A DNA stretch of 10,990 bases from Bacteroidia bacterium. GTDB taxonomy: Bacteria > Bacteroidota > Bacteroidia > Bacteroidales > UBA12481. This document shows positions 1 to 7,573 of this stretch, piece by piece; within the stretch, counting starts at the first letter, position 1; each line of letters starts with the position of its first letter. The notes beneath the pieces were generated by a model that saw only the letters and a list, made by a program, of their open reading frames with translations, ran no database searches and was not told the origin of the DNA. The position numbers and the translations under genes were made by a program. The DNA lies in assembly GCA_026391235.1 (NCBI GenBank), contig JAPLDV010000826.1, forward strand, positions 1-10,990. Reading direction: 5' to 3'.

Positions 1-718
1 CCAAAATATTATTTTGGGGATGACCGTGACCCAGATGTCGCCGGAACCCTTCAGCATAATGAGTGCCGGACTCTTTTCCGCGTTGTACTGCAAATCTTAC
101 CATCGACAAGAGATATTCATCCATTTTGTGGTGAATAAGCAGCCAGTTACGCTGGCTGTCATGGCAGGCGAGCATCTCTTCCTTAATCTCCATGCGTTTG
201 CTGATATCAACATAGATGGAGGGCTGGACCGGGTTCCCAAGTTTGTCTTTGCCTTCCATAGGATCACAATAATACAGATAAGGTACCGGTTCAAACGGCT
301 TCTCCGGAATCTCGACATTTTTGATTCCGCAGGAAAAGCATGCGGTTTGAACGATCAGGCTGGTCATCTCATGGTCAACCATATAATCCACCGGACTGGA
401 AGTAAGAACCATTGAAGGTCGAATTCTCCTGATCAGTGCAGTTGTTTTGTTGATTGAATCCCGGTCATACAGGATATACACGTCTTCAAATTCCAAGCAG
501 TGGTAAGATCCTCCAATCAATCCTGCCGCTTTGGTGGCTTCGGCTTTCCGGATTCTGCCAACCTCTTCACGGGTATACAAAGCGGTTCCTTTATCGCCGG
601 GGGCCATGGTGGCAATATGAACAGCCCAACCGGCATCTCTTAACAGCGACAAGGTGCCTGCACATAGAAATTCTGCATCATCGGGATGCGCGAATATGCC
701 CAAAACCGTTTTTTCCAT
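1..718 (-). CDS. PIG-L/LmbE family N-deacetylase, C-terminus cut by window edge
   Basis: My translation of the minus strand from ATG 718 runs without a stop for 239 codons to the window edge. The N-terminus carries the family zinc motif AHPDDAEF (His11, Asp13, Asp14), and a second motif, VDHEMT, supplies His116. In this family two His and one Asp hold Zn2+, and the Asp acts as the base that removes acetyl from an N-acetyl sugar or a related amine (MshB, BshB, PIG-L). A His-rich tail (HYAEGFRRH, then GHGH) lies near residues 220-234. No signal peptide is visible, so it is probably cytoplasmic. Its ATG shares one base with the TGA of the oxidoreductase gene upstream (TGATG), which implies translational coupling. 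The substrate is not readable from sequence; the context suggests an aminated sugar or cyclitol. Bacillithiol-type BshB or an unrelated glycan deacetylase are alternatives. Confidence 0.9.
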   Translation of the reverse strand, partial: MEKTVLGIFAHPDDAEFLCAGTLSLLRDAGWAVHIATMAPGDKGTALYTREEVGRIRKAEATKAAGLIGGSYHCLEFEDVYILYDRDSINKTTALIRRIRPSMVLTSSPVDYMVDHEMTSLIVQTACFSCGIKNVEIPEKPFEPVPYLYYCDPMEGKDKLGNPVQPSIYVDISKRMEIKEEMLACHDSQRNWLLIHHKMDEYLLSMVRFAVQRGKESGTHYAEGFRRHLGHGHPQNNIL

Positions 719-1779
719 CAGGTTACATCTACAACTTTTCTGATTTGAGCAGATTGATAACACGCTTCAATTAATCTCTGGCTATGGAGTCCGATCAACT
801 CACCGTTTGCAGGCTCCCTGTTCTCCAGAATTGCACAACTGAACTCTTCAATTTCAGCTTGATAGGTGTTCACGGGTGTTGGACTGATCACCAGTCCGTC
901 CCCGGATTTTCTGCTTTGCTGTGCGTCATAACCGGAATTACCCTCTTCGAGATAAGCGGTCATTTCGCCTGAATCCCCCTGCCCGATTGTTCCTCTGGCA
1001 ATAATACTGCCTTTGGAGCCATAGAGTTCCAGCATGTTTTTACTGGCATTATCCGGTATACAGAAAAAGGTGTCGACCGTTCCCATCGCCCCACTTTCAA
1101 ACATAAGGCTGATAACAGCACTGTCTTCGGATGGATAGGGATGTACGCTGTTATTGATAAAACAACTCACGCTTTTCACCCTGCCAAAGAACATTTCCAG
1201 CAGATCCATGCAGTGACTGCCCATATCCATGAGCGAACCTCCGCCGCCTGTTGCAGGATTCTGTCGCCAGGCCCCTTCGAAGGGGGGATACCAGCATGAA
1301 AGCTGTGCCCTGCCATAGACAGGTTTTCCCAGTTTGCCATCCCGTATGATTTTAAGGGCAGCCTGGTGCTGAGTCTGAAACCTCATCATATAGGCTGTTC
1401 CCAGAAGCATCCCTGCCTTTCTGCATTCCGTGATCATTTGCCCGGCTTCCTTTGCCGACAATCCAAGCGGCTTTTCGCAGAAAACATGTTTTTTTGCCTT
1501 TGCACAGGCCAGCACATGGTCGAAATGCAGATTCACCGGTGAGGCAACATAAACTGCCTCAATATCTGAATCCAGCAGTTCAGAAATAGTGTTGGCTGCA
1601 AAAGCATGAAAGTCCAATGCAACAGACTCGTTTACCGCAGAATTGATGTCATAAACAGATACCAGCTTTGCATGCGGGGCGTTGAGAATTCCTTCAGGAA
1701 TTGTCCTTCTTCGGGCAATACCACCTGATCCAATTACACCCCAGTTGATAATTCTTTCAGTCACCGCTGATAACTTCAT
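718..1779 (-). CDS. Gfo/Idh/MocA family NAD(P)-dependent oxidoreductase
   Basis: This 353-residue protein begins MKLSAVTERI. The open frame extends 36 codons further upstream, but that part lies inside the aminotransferase gene, and the ATG at 1779 overlaps that gene's TGA in a classic ATGA, so I take it as the start. The N-terminal Rossmann domain has GVIGSGGIA (residues 14-22). The family signature CEKPLG (101-106) contains Lys103, which usually contacts substrate and cofactor. The C-terminal domain has GGGGSLMDMGSHCMDLLE, with Asp185 and His189 as likely catalytic residues. Family members oxidise or reduce hydroxyl and keto groups on sugars, inositols or sugar nucleotides. Length is normal and no damage is seen. 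Being coupled to a sugar-type aminotransferase and a deacetylase, it may make the keto substrate for transamination. The exact substrate is unknown; an inositol or UDP-sugar dehydrogenase is equally possible. Confidence 0.93.
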   Translation of the reverse strand: MKLSAVTERIINWGVIGSGGIARRRTIPEGILNAPHAKLVSVYDINSAVNESVALDFHAFAANTISELLDSDIEAVYVASPVNLHFDHVLACAKAKKHVFCEKPLGLSAKEAGQMITECRKAGMLLGTAYMMRFQTQHQAALKIIRDGKLGKPVYGRAQLSCWYPPFEGAWRQNPATGGGGSLMDMGSHCMDLLEMFFGRVKSVSCFINNSVHPYPSEDSAVISLMFESGAMGTVDTFFCIPDNASKNMLELYGSKGSIIARGTIGQGDSGEMTAYLEEGNSGYDAQQSRKSGDGLVISPTPVNTYQAEIEEFSCAILENREPANGELIGLHSQRLIEACYQSAQIRKVVDVT

Positions 1780-3050
1780 TTTGAATAAGCCAGAATAACT
1801 TTTCTGAGTGCATTGCCAATCTGCTCGCAATTTTCTATAGTATAGGTCGGAAATGCAAAGCAGGTAAAGGTATGTTTTTCGTGCCATCTGGCATTGGGTA
1901 CATCAATGCTGCTGTAATCCACGCTTTTCGGATCGGCATATTCCTTTGAAGTGAAAGGAAAGCCACTGTTGCCAAAAGAAATATGTTTCTGGAAAGCCTG
2001 TTCAGTATGGCATTGCGGCCAAAATACCTTCCATACGGGGGCGCCTTCAGCTACCGCTGTATCAGCAAACTCTTTGATATCGCAGGTCATGTTTTCAATA
2101 TCAAGCGAAAAGGCCATGGCAAACCAGCCATTCCGGCGCTCTGCGGTATCGATGGGAGTGTACAAAACCTGCGGAAGATCCTTAATACAGTCAATTATCG
2201 CATGTGCATTCCGGTGCCGGGTTGGCATATTCCAGAGATCCATCCGTTCAAGCTCAGCCAAACCTATGGCAGACTGCATCTCTGTCATCCGGTAATTCCA
2301 GCCAACCATATTATGAATGTAGGGAAGTTTTTGTTCGAGCTCCAATAAACTCAGGCGTTGTTTTACATCATAACCATGGTCGCGGAAACTTCTTGCTATC
2401 CAGGCATAATCCTCATTATCCGTGGTTACCATACCTCCTTCGCCACCTGTGGTGAAAGTTTTGTTCTGGCAGAAGCTGCATGCTGCAATATCGCTTAATG
2501 TACCGGTTTTTTTACCTTTAAAGGAACCACCGAAAGCTTGTGCATTGTCTTCGATTACATAAAGTTTATGTTTTTTTGCAAAGGCATTTAACTTATCCAT
2601 ATCGCAAACATTGCCGTATAAATGCACCGGCATAATAGCTTTGGTACGACTGTTTACCAGTTTCTCAGCAGACTCAATGCTGATACAGTGATCGTCGAGG
2701 TTTACATCCGCGAAACGGGGCACGGCACCAGCCTGAACAACTGAAAAACTCGAAGCAATAAAAGTATAACTGGGTACGATAACTTCATCTCCCGGTCCAA
2801 TGCCAAGGGCAGCAAATCCAACGTGCAGTGCAGCGGTACCTGTGGCAACTGAAACGGCATATTTGCTTCCCTGCCACTCCGCAAATTTCTTTTCAAATTC
2901 CATTCCTTTGGGACCTGTCCAATAGTTAACCCTGCCCGAGCGGAGAACTGCCTCTACCGCATGTATCGCTTTTTCATCGAAACTCGGCCAGCCAATTTTG
3001 CTGCTCGATACAGCTTTAGGTCCACCATTAATTGCTAGTTTGTCAGTCAT
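1776..3050 (-). CDS. DegT/DnrJ/EryC1/StrS family PLP aminotransferase
   Basis: This 424-residue fold-type I PLP enzyme belongs to the family that aminates keto-sugars and keto-cyclitols, and includes AHBA synthase-like members. The opening LAINGGPKAV is typical of the StsC/RifK-like subgroup. Visible motifs are SVATGTAAL (67-75, phosphate and ring contacts), IEDNAQAFGG (Asp168 for the pyridine nitrogen) and SFCQNKTFTTGGEGGM, where Lys197 is the expected Schiff-base lysine. The C-terminal FAFPTY (398-403) is also typical. The length of about 420 fits the family. It is preceded by a 154-bp spacer with a candidate promoter and overlaps the downstream oxidoreductase gene by 4 bases, so it leads a three-gene unit. 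Automatic pipelines often call such proteins scyllo-inosose aminotransferase, but the substrate is not decided by sequence, and catabolic roles are possible. Confidence 0.93.
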   Translation of the reverse strand: MTDKLAINGGPKAVSSSKIGWPSFDEKAIHAVEAVLRSGRVNYWTGPKGMEFEKKFAEWQGSKYAVSVATGTAALHVGFAALGIGPGDEVIVPSYTFIASSFSVVQAGAVPRFADVNLDDHCISIESAEKLVNSRTKAIMPVHLYGNVCDMDKLNAFAKKHKLYVIEDNAQAFGGSFKGKKTGTLSDIAACSFCQNKTFTTGGEGGMVTTDNEDYAWIARSFRDHGYDVKQRLSLLELEQKLPYIHNMVGWNYRMTEMQSAIGLAELERMDLWNMPTRHRNAHAIIDCIKDLPQVLYTPIDTAERRNGWFAMAFSLDIENMTCDIKEFADTAVAEGAPVWKVFWPQCHTEQAFQKHISFGNSGFPFTSKEYADPKSVDYSSIDVPNARWHEKHTFTCFAFPTYTIENCEQIGNALRKVILAYSK

Positions 3051-3125
3051 GATAATTCTTGGTATTATCTAAAAAATATCTTAATTGGTCTGATTGCTTG
3101 CCTTTATGAAAATGGATGAGATAAA

Positions 3126-3141
3126 TCAGTTGCTTAACTGA
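3126..3141. repeat. Short inverted repeat at the predicted transcription start
   Basis: TCAGTT and AACTGA form a perfect 6-bp inverted repeat around a 4-base centre (GCTT). It lies 3 bases downstream of the predicted -7 element, where transcription of the DegT operon would begin. It could be an operator, or a weak hairpin ending the aminotransferase transcript that comes from upstream. Such a short repeat may also be chance. Confidence 0.25.
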
Positions 3142-3144
3142 AAA

Positions 3145-3176
3145 CAAAAATAAATAGGGGCCAACTTCTTATTAAA
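3145..3176 (-). promoter_or_regulatory. Candidate Bacteroidota-type promoter for the DegT-Gfo/Idh-PIG-L operon
   Basis: On the minus strand TATTTTTG (3152-3145) matches the Bacteroidota -7 consensus TAnnTTTG exactly. A TTTA (3176-3173), one base off the -33 TTTG, stands 20 bases upstream, within the usual 17-23 spacing. It sits in the only sizeable gap between the class III aminotransferase gene and the DegT gene and would give a leader of roughly 85-90 bases. The candidate site before cysC has the same TTTA, 20-base spacer, TAnnTTTG layout. Confidence 0.45.
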
Positions 3177-3204
3177 TACCTTTCGTTGCAATTGTGGTAT
3201 TTTC

Positions 3205-4566
3205 TTACATTATGCATTGTTCATCCGCTATATTCAATGCTTCTGAAATTTTGGACAGCCCTTCGTCAATCTGTGCTTCGGTTATGGTTAACGGCGGTGC
3301 AATAAATATGTAATTCCATCTTACAAAAGTGTATAAACCAAGCTCTTTCAATTTATTGGCAACCTGATTCATCGCCAGCATCTGAGAAGCTGGAGCGTTA
3401 TAAGGTGCTATTGGCTCTTTGGTGGCCCGGTTCTTTACCAGCTCGATGCACCCAAGCAAACCGGTATTCCGAAAATCGCCGATGCACGGATGCATTGGTT
3501 TCAATTCATCGAGGCATTTATTCACATATTCACCCATTTTTGCGGCTTTTTCAACAAGGTGATCGGTTTCATATATATTGATCACCTCCAGTGCAGCGGC
3601 ACAGGCAGTGGCATGGGCACTATAAGTTAATCCGATCATCAGGGGTTCATGATCATATTTTGCAGCGATGGAATCAGTAACCATCAGGCAACCAAAAGGA
3701 AGGTATCCAGAGGTAATTCCTTTAGCCATGCAAACCATGTCGGGTACCACTCCGTGATTTTCGAAACCAAACCACTTGCCTGTCCGTCCAAAGCCACTCA
3801 TGACTTCATCGGCAATCAGCAGGATGCCGTGCCTGTCGCAGATTTCCCTCAGTCGTTTCCAATAATTCGGGGGGTACTTTATGCAGCCGGATGTTCCGCT
3901 TTCGCCTTCCATTAGAATGGCAGCTATGTTCCCCGGACCTTCAAATTCAACAACACGCCCAACATGGGATACGCATTCCAGTGCGCAGGAACCAGGATTC
4001 TGGCTCCATGGGCACCTGTAACAATAGGCATCTTCCACATGCACGATATTCGGTATCTGTTGTGAATCAGCCGGCAGTTTCCGGGGATCTCCACCTGCGG
4101 TCATGGCGCCATAGGTAGCTCCGTGAAATGCCCGGTAGCGCGAAATGATCTTGTGCCGACCGGTATAGAGCCTGGCGAGTTTGATTGCACTTTCGATGGA
4201 AGTGGCTCCGCAAAGGGTAAAGAATGCCTTGTTCAGGTTACCCGGACAAATCTCAGCCAGCTTCTTGCCGAGTTTACCTCTCACTTCCGTGGCACAGCTG
4301 GGGGTCACGTAACTGACCTTCTGCATCTGGGAAACTACAGCTTCAGTGACTCGCTGATCCCCATGACCGATATTCACATTCATCAGTCCGCTCGAAAAAT
4401 CCAAATAGCGCCTGCCATTGTAATCATACAGATAAACTCCTTTGGCCCGTTCCACACAGATCGGATCGATACCCTTCTGTTTGCTCCAGGAAAAAAGTGT
4501 ATGGTCAAGGTTATTCTTTAAAATTTCTTCGCGCCGGGCAGATCGGTATAAAACTTCATTATCCAT
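3205..4566 (-). CDS. Class III (omega) PLP aminotransferase
   Basis: This 453-residue enzyme is of the omega-aminotransferase class (GABA, beta-alanine, taurine or putrescine type), which moves an amino group from a terminal or beta amine to pyruvate or 2-oxoglutarate. Motifs are LDFSSGLMNVNIGH (55-68), CGATSIESAIKLAR (119-132), YRAFHGATYGAMT (144-156), LLIADEVMSGFGRTGKW (249-265; Asp253 binds the PLP nitrogen) and MVCMAKGITSGYLPFG, where Lys282 is the Schiff-base lysine. A middle insert contains four cysteines (Cys182, 185, 194 and 198). The gene follows mmsA by 23 bases, so the two are probably cotranscribed: the aminotransferase would give a semialdehyde that the dehydrogenase turns into acyl-CoA. 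Beta-alanine or 3-aminoisobutyrate is the inferred substrate; taurine or a diamine cannot be excluded. Confidence 0.93.
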   Translation of the reverse strand: MDNEVLYRSARREEILKNNLDHTLFSWSKQKGIDPICVERAKGVYLYDYNGRRYLDFSSGLMNVNIGHGDQRVTEAVVSQMQKVSYVTPSCATEVRGKLGKKLAEICPGNLNKAFFTLCGATSIESAIKLARLYTGRHKIISRYRAFHGATYGAMTAGGDPRKLPADSQQIPNIVHVEDAYCYRCPWSQNPGSCALECVSHVGRVVEFEGPGNIAAILMEGESGTSGCIKYPPNYWKRLREICDRHGILLIADEVMSGFGRTGKWFGFENHGVVPDMVCMAKGITSGYLPFGCLMVTDSIAAKYDHEPLMIGLTYSAHATACAAALEVINIYETDHLVEKAAKMGEYVNKCLDELKPMHPCIGDFRNTGLLGCIELVKNRATKEPIAPYNAPASQMLAMNQVANKLKELGLYTFVRWNYIFIAPPLTITEAQIDEGLSKISEALNIADEQCIM

Positions 4567-4589
4567 AATAATCAGCTCTTGAGGTTAAT

Positions 4590-6047
4590 TCAACTCATCC
4601 AGTTGGTTCTGGATTCAGGATTCCACTTGACGGTGATCTTTTTTAGTTGTGTCCAAAACCCGATGGAACTCTTGCCGGTAATATCACCGGATCCGAATTT
4701 TGATTCATTCCAGCCTCCGAATGAAAAAGGCTCCCTGGGGACCGGCACACCGATGTTAACACCGATCATTCCTGCATTGGCATTTTCAATTACCTGCCGG
4801 GCCAATCCCCCGCTTTGAGTGAACACCGCAGCAGCATTACCGTATAGGCTGCTGTTCTCAATTCTGATGGCCTCATCCAATGATGCAACGCGAATGATGC
4901 TGATTACCGGGCCGAAAATTTCTTCACAGGCCACCGCCATATCCGCTTGAACAGAATCAATGACCGTGGGACCTACGTAATATCCATGTTCCTTTCCTTC
5001 AACAATCGCCCCGCGTCCGTCGACCAGGATTTTGGCCCCTTGCTCTTCAGCCTGGGTTATATAGTTTTCGATCCTGTCTTTTGCCTGCTTTGAAATGACC
5101 GATCCCATATTTAATCCAGGCACAATCTTTCTCGCCTCATCGCAAACTTTATCAATGATATGTTCCGTATCGCCTACGGCCAGCATAACCGAGGCGGCCA
5201 TACACCGCTGACCGGCACAGCCCGACAAGCTCGCCGCAACATTGCTACCGGTCATTTCAGGATGTGCATCAGGCAGAACAATCAGATGATTCTTTGCTCC
5301 TCCTAATGCAAGTACCCTTTTAAAGCTTGATGAAGCTCTTGCATATACCAGCTTTGCTACCCTGGTGGATCCTACAAAAGTAACCGCTGAAATCCCCGGA
5401 TGGTCACAAATGGCTTCGGCAATAGCCTGATCTCCATTTACAATAGAAAAAATCCCATCGGGTAATCCGGCTTCCTTCAAAAGAGCGGCAATTCGCTGGC
5501 AGCTGACCGGCACAATCTCCGAGGGCTTCATGATCATGGCATTACCCAGCACCATAGCATTGCAGAGTGTCCAGTGAGGCACCATACTCGGGAAATTGAA
5601 CGGAACAATTGAAGCAACCACTCCCAGCGGCCAATGCTCGATCCTGCATTCAACCCCCCTACTCACCTCCAGTGTTTCACCGGCTATCAGCTGAGGCATC
5701 GAGCAGGCAAATTCAGTGAGCTCGATGGCCTTGTCTATCTCCGCCGTTGCCTCTCCAAAGGTCTTGCCGCATTCCACCACAATGATATCAGCAAGTTCTT
5801 TGCTGTTTTTTTCCAACAACCACTTATATCGAAAGAAAACCTGGACCCTTTCCTTGACTGGCGTTCTTTCCCAGAGCCGCTGAGCAGCTTTTGCGGTGTA
5901 TATTGCGGTATTGAGATCGGCGACAGTGGATAAGCCAACCCGGGCAATGACCGAGCCATCGAGCGGGGATTCCACATCTATCATCCGGCCGCCGGAGGAT
6001 TCCGAAAACTGGCCATTAATGAAATTCTTAATCAGCAACTTATTCAT
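4590..6047 (-). CDS. mmsA: Methylmalonate-/malonate-semialdehyde dehydrogenase (CoA-acylating)
   Basis: This 485-residue aldehyde dehydrogenase begins MNKLLIKNFINGQF. The open frame runs 16 codons further up, but this start gives the usual MMSDH N-terminus and lies 16 bases after the pepD remnant stop. Family members convert methylmalonate or malonate semialdehyde with CoA and NAD+ to propionyl- or acetyl-CoA plus CO2, in valine, beta-alanine, pyrimidine or inositol breakdown. VPFNFPSMVP (148-157) supplies the oxyanion Asn151, and GCAGQRCMA (276-284) carries catalytic Cys282. EEIFGPV (375-381) and a conserved C-terminus follow. The Glu that serves as general base in ordinary ALDHs is replaced by Ala247 in LALGGAKNH, as expected for the CoA-acylating MMSDH branch. 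It is full length and undamaged. The next gene is a class III aminotransferase, which supports a beta-amino-acid degradation role over inositol use. Confidence 0.93.
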   Translation of the reverse strand: MNKLLIKNFINGQFSESSGGRMIDVESPLDGSVIARVGLSTVADLNTAIYTAKAAQRLWERTPVKERVQVFFRYKWLLEKNSKELADIIVVECGKTFGEATAEIDKAIELTEFACSMPQLIAGETLEVSRGVECRIEHWPLGVVASIVPFNFPSMVPHWTLCNAMVLGNAMIMKPSEIVPVSCQRIAALLKEAGLPDGIFSIVNGDQAIAEAICDHPGISAVTFVGSTRVAKLVYARASSSFKRVLALGGAKNHLIVLPDAHPEMTGSNVAASLSGCAGQRCMAASVMLAVGDTEHIIDKVCDEARKIVPGLNMGSVISKQAKDRIENYITQAEEQGAKILVDGRGAIVEGKEHGYYVGPTVIDSVQADMAVACEEIFGPVISIIRVASLDEAIRIENSSLYGNAAAVFTQSGGLARQVIENANAGMIGVNIGVPVPREPFSFGGWNESKFGSGDITGKSSIGFWTQLKKITVKWNPESRTNWMS

Positions 6048-6063
6048 TTTGTGTTGTTTGCAT

Positions 6064-6696
6064 TTACTTAAGAGGTATGTTATTAAGGGTTTCATTTAAG
6101 AAATCCCAAAACCGGCCAACGGACGGAATGAATACCTTCTCATCCAGGGAATGAGGATAACAGATCGTGGGTCCGATGGAAATCATGTCGAGGTCAGGAA
6201 GCAACATTCCGAACAAACCACATTCCAATCCGGCATGAATGGCTTTTACCTGGGGTGCCGATTCAAATTTCTTCTGATAAACTTCCTGCATGACCTTAAG
6301 TATGCCGGATTCCAGTACGCTCAGAATGGCAGCAACGCCAATCCCGTTATCGGCACCGAGCGTGGTTTCCCTTGCTCTGAGCCATTCTCCGTCAATATGA
6401 ACCTGAATGGGATCGGTATCGAAATTGTGCACTGAATCGGTGCCCTTCTGAGCCACCATATCCAGATGGCCCTGAAGGATAACCGTTTTGCGGTTTTCCA
6501 TGCCGGGTGTGGCCGGTTTCTTTATGATGACGTTCCCGACTTGATCTGCCATAGTTGGCAATCCAAGGTCATCGCCAAACTTTTTAACGAATTGAATTAC
6601 TGTTTCTTCATTTCCCGATCGCCGGGGAATATTTAGAATGCTGTAAAAGTTTTTCCAAATCAACAGAGGTTCCAGATGCAAGATTTCTGAATTCAT
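6064..6696 (-). pseudogene. pepD: Xaa-His dipeptidase (PepD, M20C) remnant with large in-frame internal deletion
   Basis: The 210-residue product starts MNSEILHLEPLLIW; an ATG 8 codons upstream is possible. Residues 1-130 match the PepD N-terminus: DQVGNVIIKKPAT, GHLDM (His77, Asp79) and TTLGADNGIG with metal ligand Asp116. From residue 131 it jumps to the family C-terminus: VMQEVYQKKF, KAIHAGLECGLF (152-163), SIGPT and PHSLDE with His182. Compared from memory with E. coli PepD of about 485 residues, roughly 270 residues are missing around the junction near base 6306, with frame kept. The lost part holds the catalytic Glu-Glu, another metal Asp and the lid/dimerisation domain, so hydrolytic activity is very unlikely. 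PepD normally cleaves cytosolic dipeptides such as carnosine. It may be a decaying gene, or an assembly collapse of an intact one. Its upstream neighbour is pstB; mmsA follows 16 bases later. Confidence 0.85.
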
Positions 6697-6757
6697 GTCA
6701 TTGAAAATCAAAGAGTGCAATTCATCCGCCTGTTAGAATAACAAGGCCTAAATTAGG

Positions 6758-6779
6758 TTAACCGCCATTCAGCGGTTAA
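6758..6779 (-). terminator. Possible terminator hairpin downstream of pstB
   Basis: TTAACCGC and GCGGTTAA form a perfect 8-bp stem around a 6-base loop, in the gap between the pstB stop (6813) and the pepD remnant. On the minus strand there is no good T-run after the stem, and a second short palindrome, CCTAAATTAGG (6747-6757), follows directly. The position suits the end of the pst transcript. Without a U-tract, intrinsic termination is uncertain, and it could instead be a protein-binding site. Confidence 0.4.
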
Positions 6780-6812
6780 TACTTTTATATGGATTCGTGG
6801 TATTTTTAACCT

Positions 6813-7571
6813 TTAATTCAGGTATAATCCCCTGACGTATGCCCGGGTCAATTCTTTCCGCGGATTTTCAAACAACTCAGCTGGTGTTCCCTGCTCAATG
6901 ACTTCCCCCAGGTACATGAAAACAACATAATCCGCGATACGCCTTGCCTGCCGGAGAATATGGGTAACCATTACAATGCTGTATTCATTTTTCAATTCAG
7001 TAAACTTTTTCTCGATAGCCTCACTGCTGACCGGATCCAATGCTGAGGTTGGTTCATCGGCCAGGATAATCTCCGGATGAACGGCAAGTCCGCGAGCCAG
7101 GCATAGCCGCTGCTGCTGACCGATTGACAGGCGACTGGCAGGTTCCTTCAACCGATCCTTGACCTCGTCCCAAAGGCTCACCTGCCGAAGCATTTCTTCC
7201 ACCCTCTGATTCATTTCCTTGCGGGAAAGATCCCGGTTGATGCGCAGTCCGTAAGCAACATTGTTGAAAATATTCATAGGAAGGGGATAGGGCCGTTGGG
7301 AAAGCAATCCTGCTTTGCGCCGGATCTCAGTGACATCAGTTGAGGTATGCAGGATATCTTCTCCGTACATCATAATCGATCCGGTGATCTTAACCTGCGG
7401 ATTCAGGTCATTTAACCGGTTCAAACATCTTAACAGTGTAGTTTTTCCGCACCCTGAGGGTCCAAGGATCACGGTTATTTTATTCTTCGGAATATCCACA
7501 TGGATATTCCTGAGGATGCTGCTGTTCCCGATACTGAGATTCAAGTCTTTTATGCTGATGATTGGCTCCAT
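6813..7571 (-). CDS. pstB: Phosphate ABC transporter ATP-binding protein PstB
   Basis: This 252-residue cytoplasmic ATPase powers phosphate import through PstC and PstA. Walker A is GPSGCGKTT (37-45, Lys43). The Q-loop is SQRPYPLPM (Gln92), followed by IFNNVAYGLR, a PstB-like stretch. The signature is LSIGQQQRLCLARGLA (148-163), Walker B is IILADEPTSALDP (Asp172, Glu173), and the switch His204 is in MVTH. Length and ending (FMYLGEVIEQG and onward) match PstB. Two small departures are visible: the usual LSGGQ is LSIGQ (Ile150), and the usual VFQ before the Q-loop is LSQ. The ATG follows the surviving pstA stop by 2 bases, with AAAGGA as a weak ribosome site. No phoU gene follows, although it often does. 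The frame is intact, unlike its permease partners. Confidence 0.93.
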   Translation of the reverse strand: MEPIISIKDLNLSIGNSSILRNIHVDIPKNKITVILGPSGCGKTTLLRCLNRLNDLNPQVKITGSIMMYGEDILHTSTDVTEIRRKAGLLSQRPYPLPMNIFNNVAYGLRINRDLSRKEMNQRVEEMLRQVSLWDEVKDRLKEPASRLSIGQQQRLCLARGLAVHPEIILADEPTSALDPVSSEAIEKKFTELKNEYSIVMVTHILRQARRIADYVVFMYLGEVIEQGTPAELFENPRKELTRAYVRGLYLN

Positions 7572-7573
7572 AT

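Noticed and set aside
1..17. Inverted repeat CCAAAAT-ATT-ATTTTGG at the left edge
   Set aside because: It lies within the open PIG-L reading frame and is AT-rich and short; without the sequence further left it cannot be judged as a terminator or site.
1780..1887. N-terminal extension of the Gfo/Idh frame
   Set aside because: These 36 codons overlap the aminotransferase C-terminus in another frame, do not resemble the family, and precede a better ATGA-coupled start.
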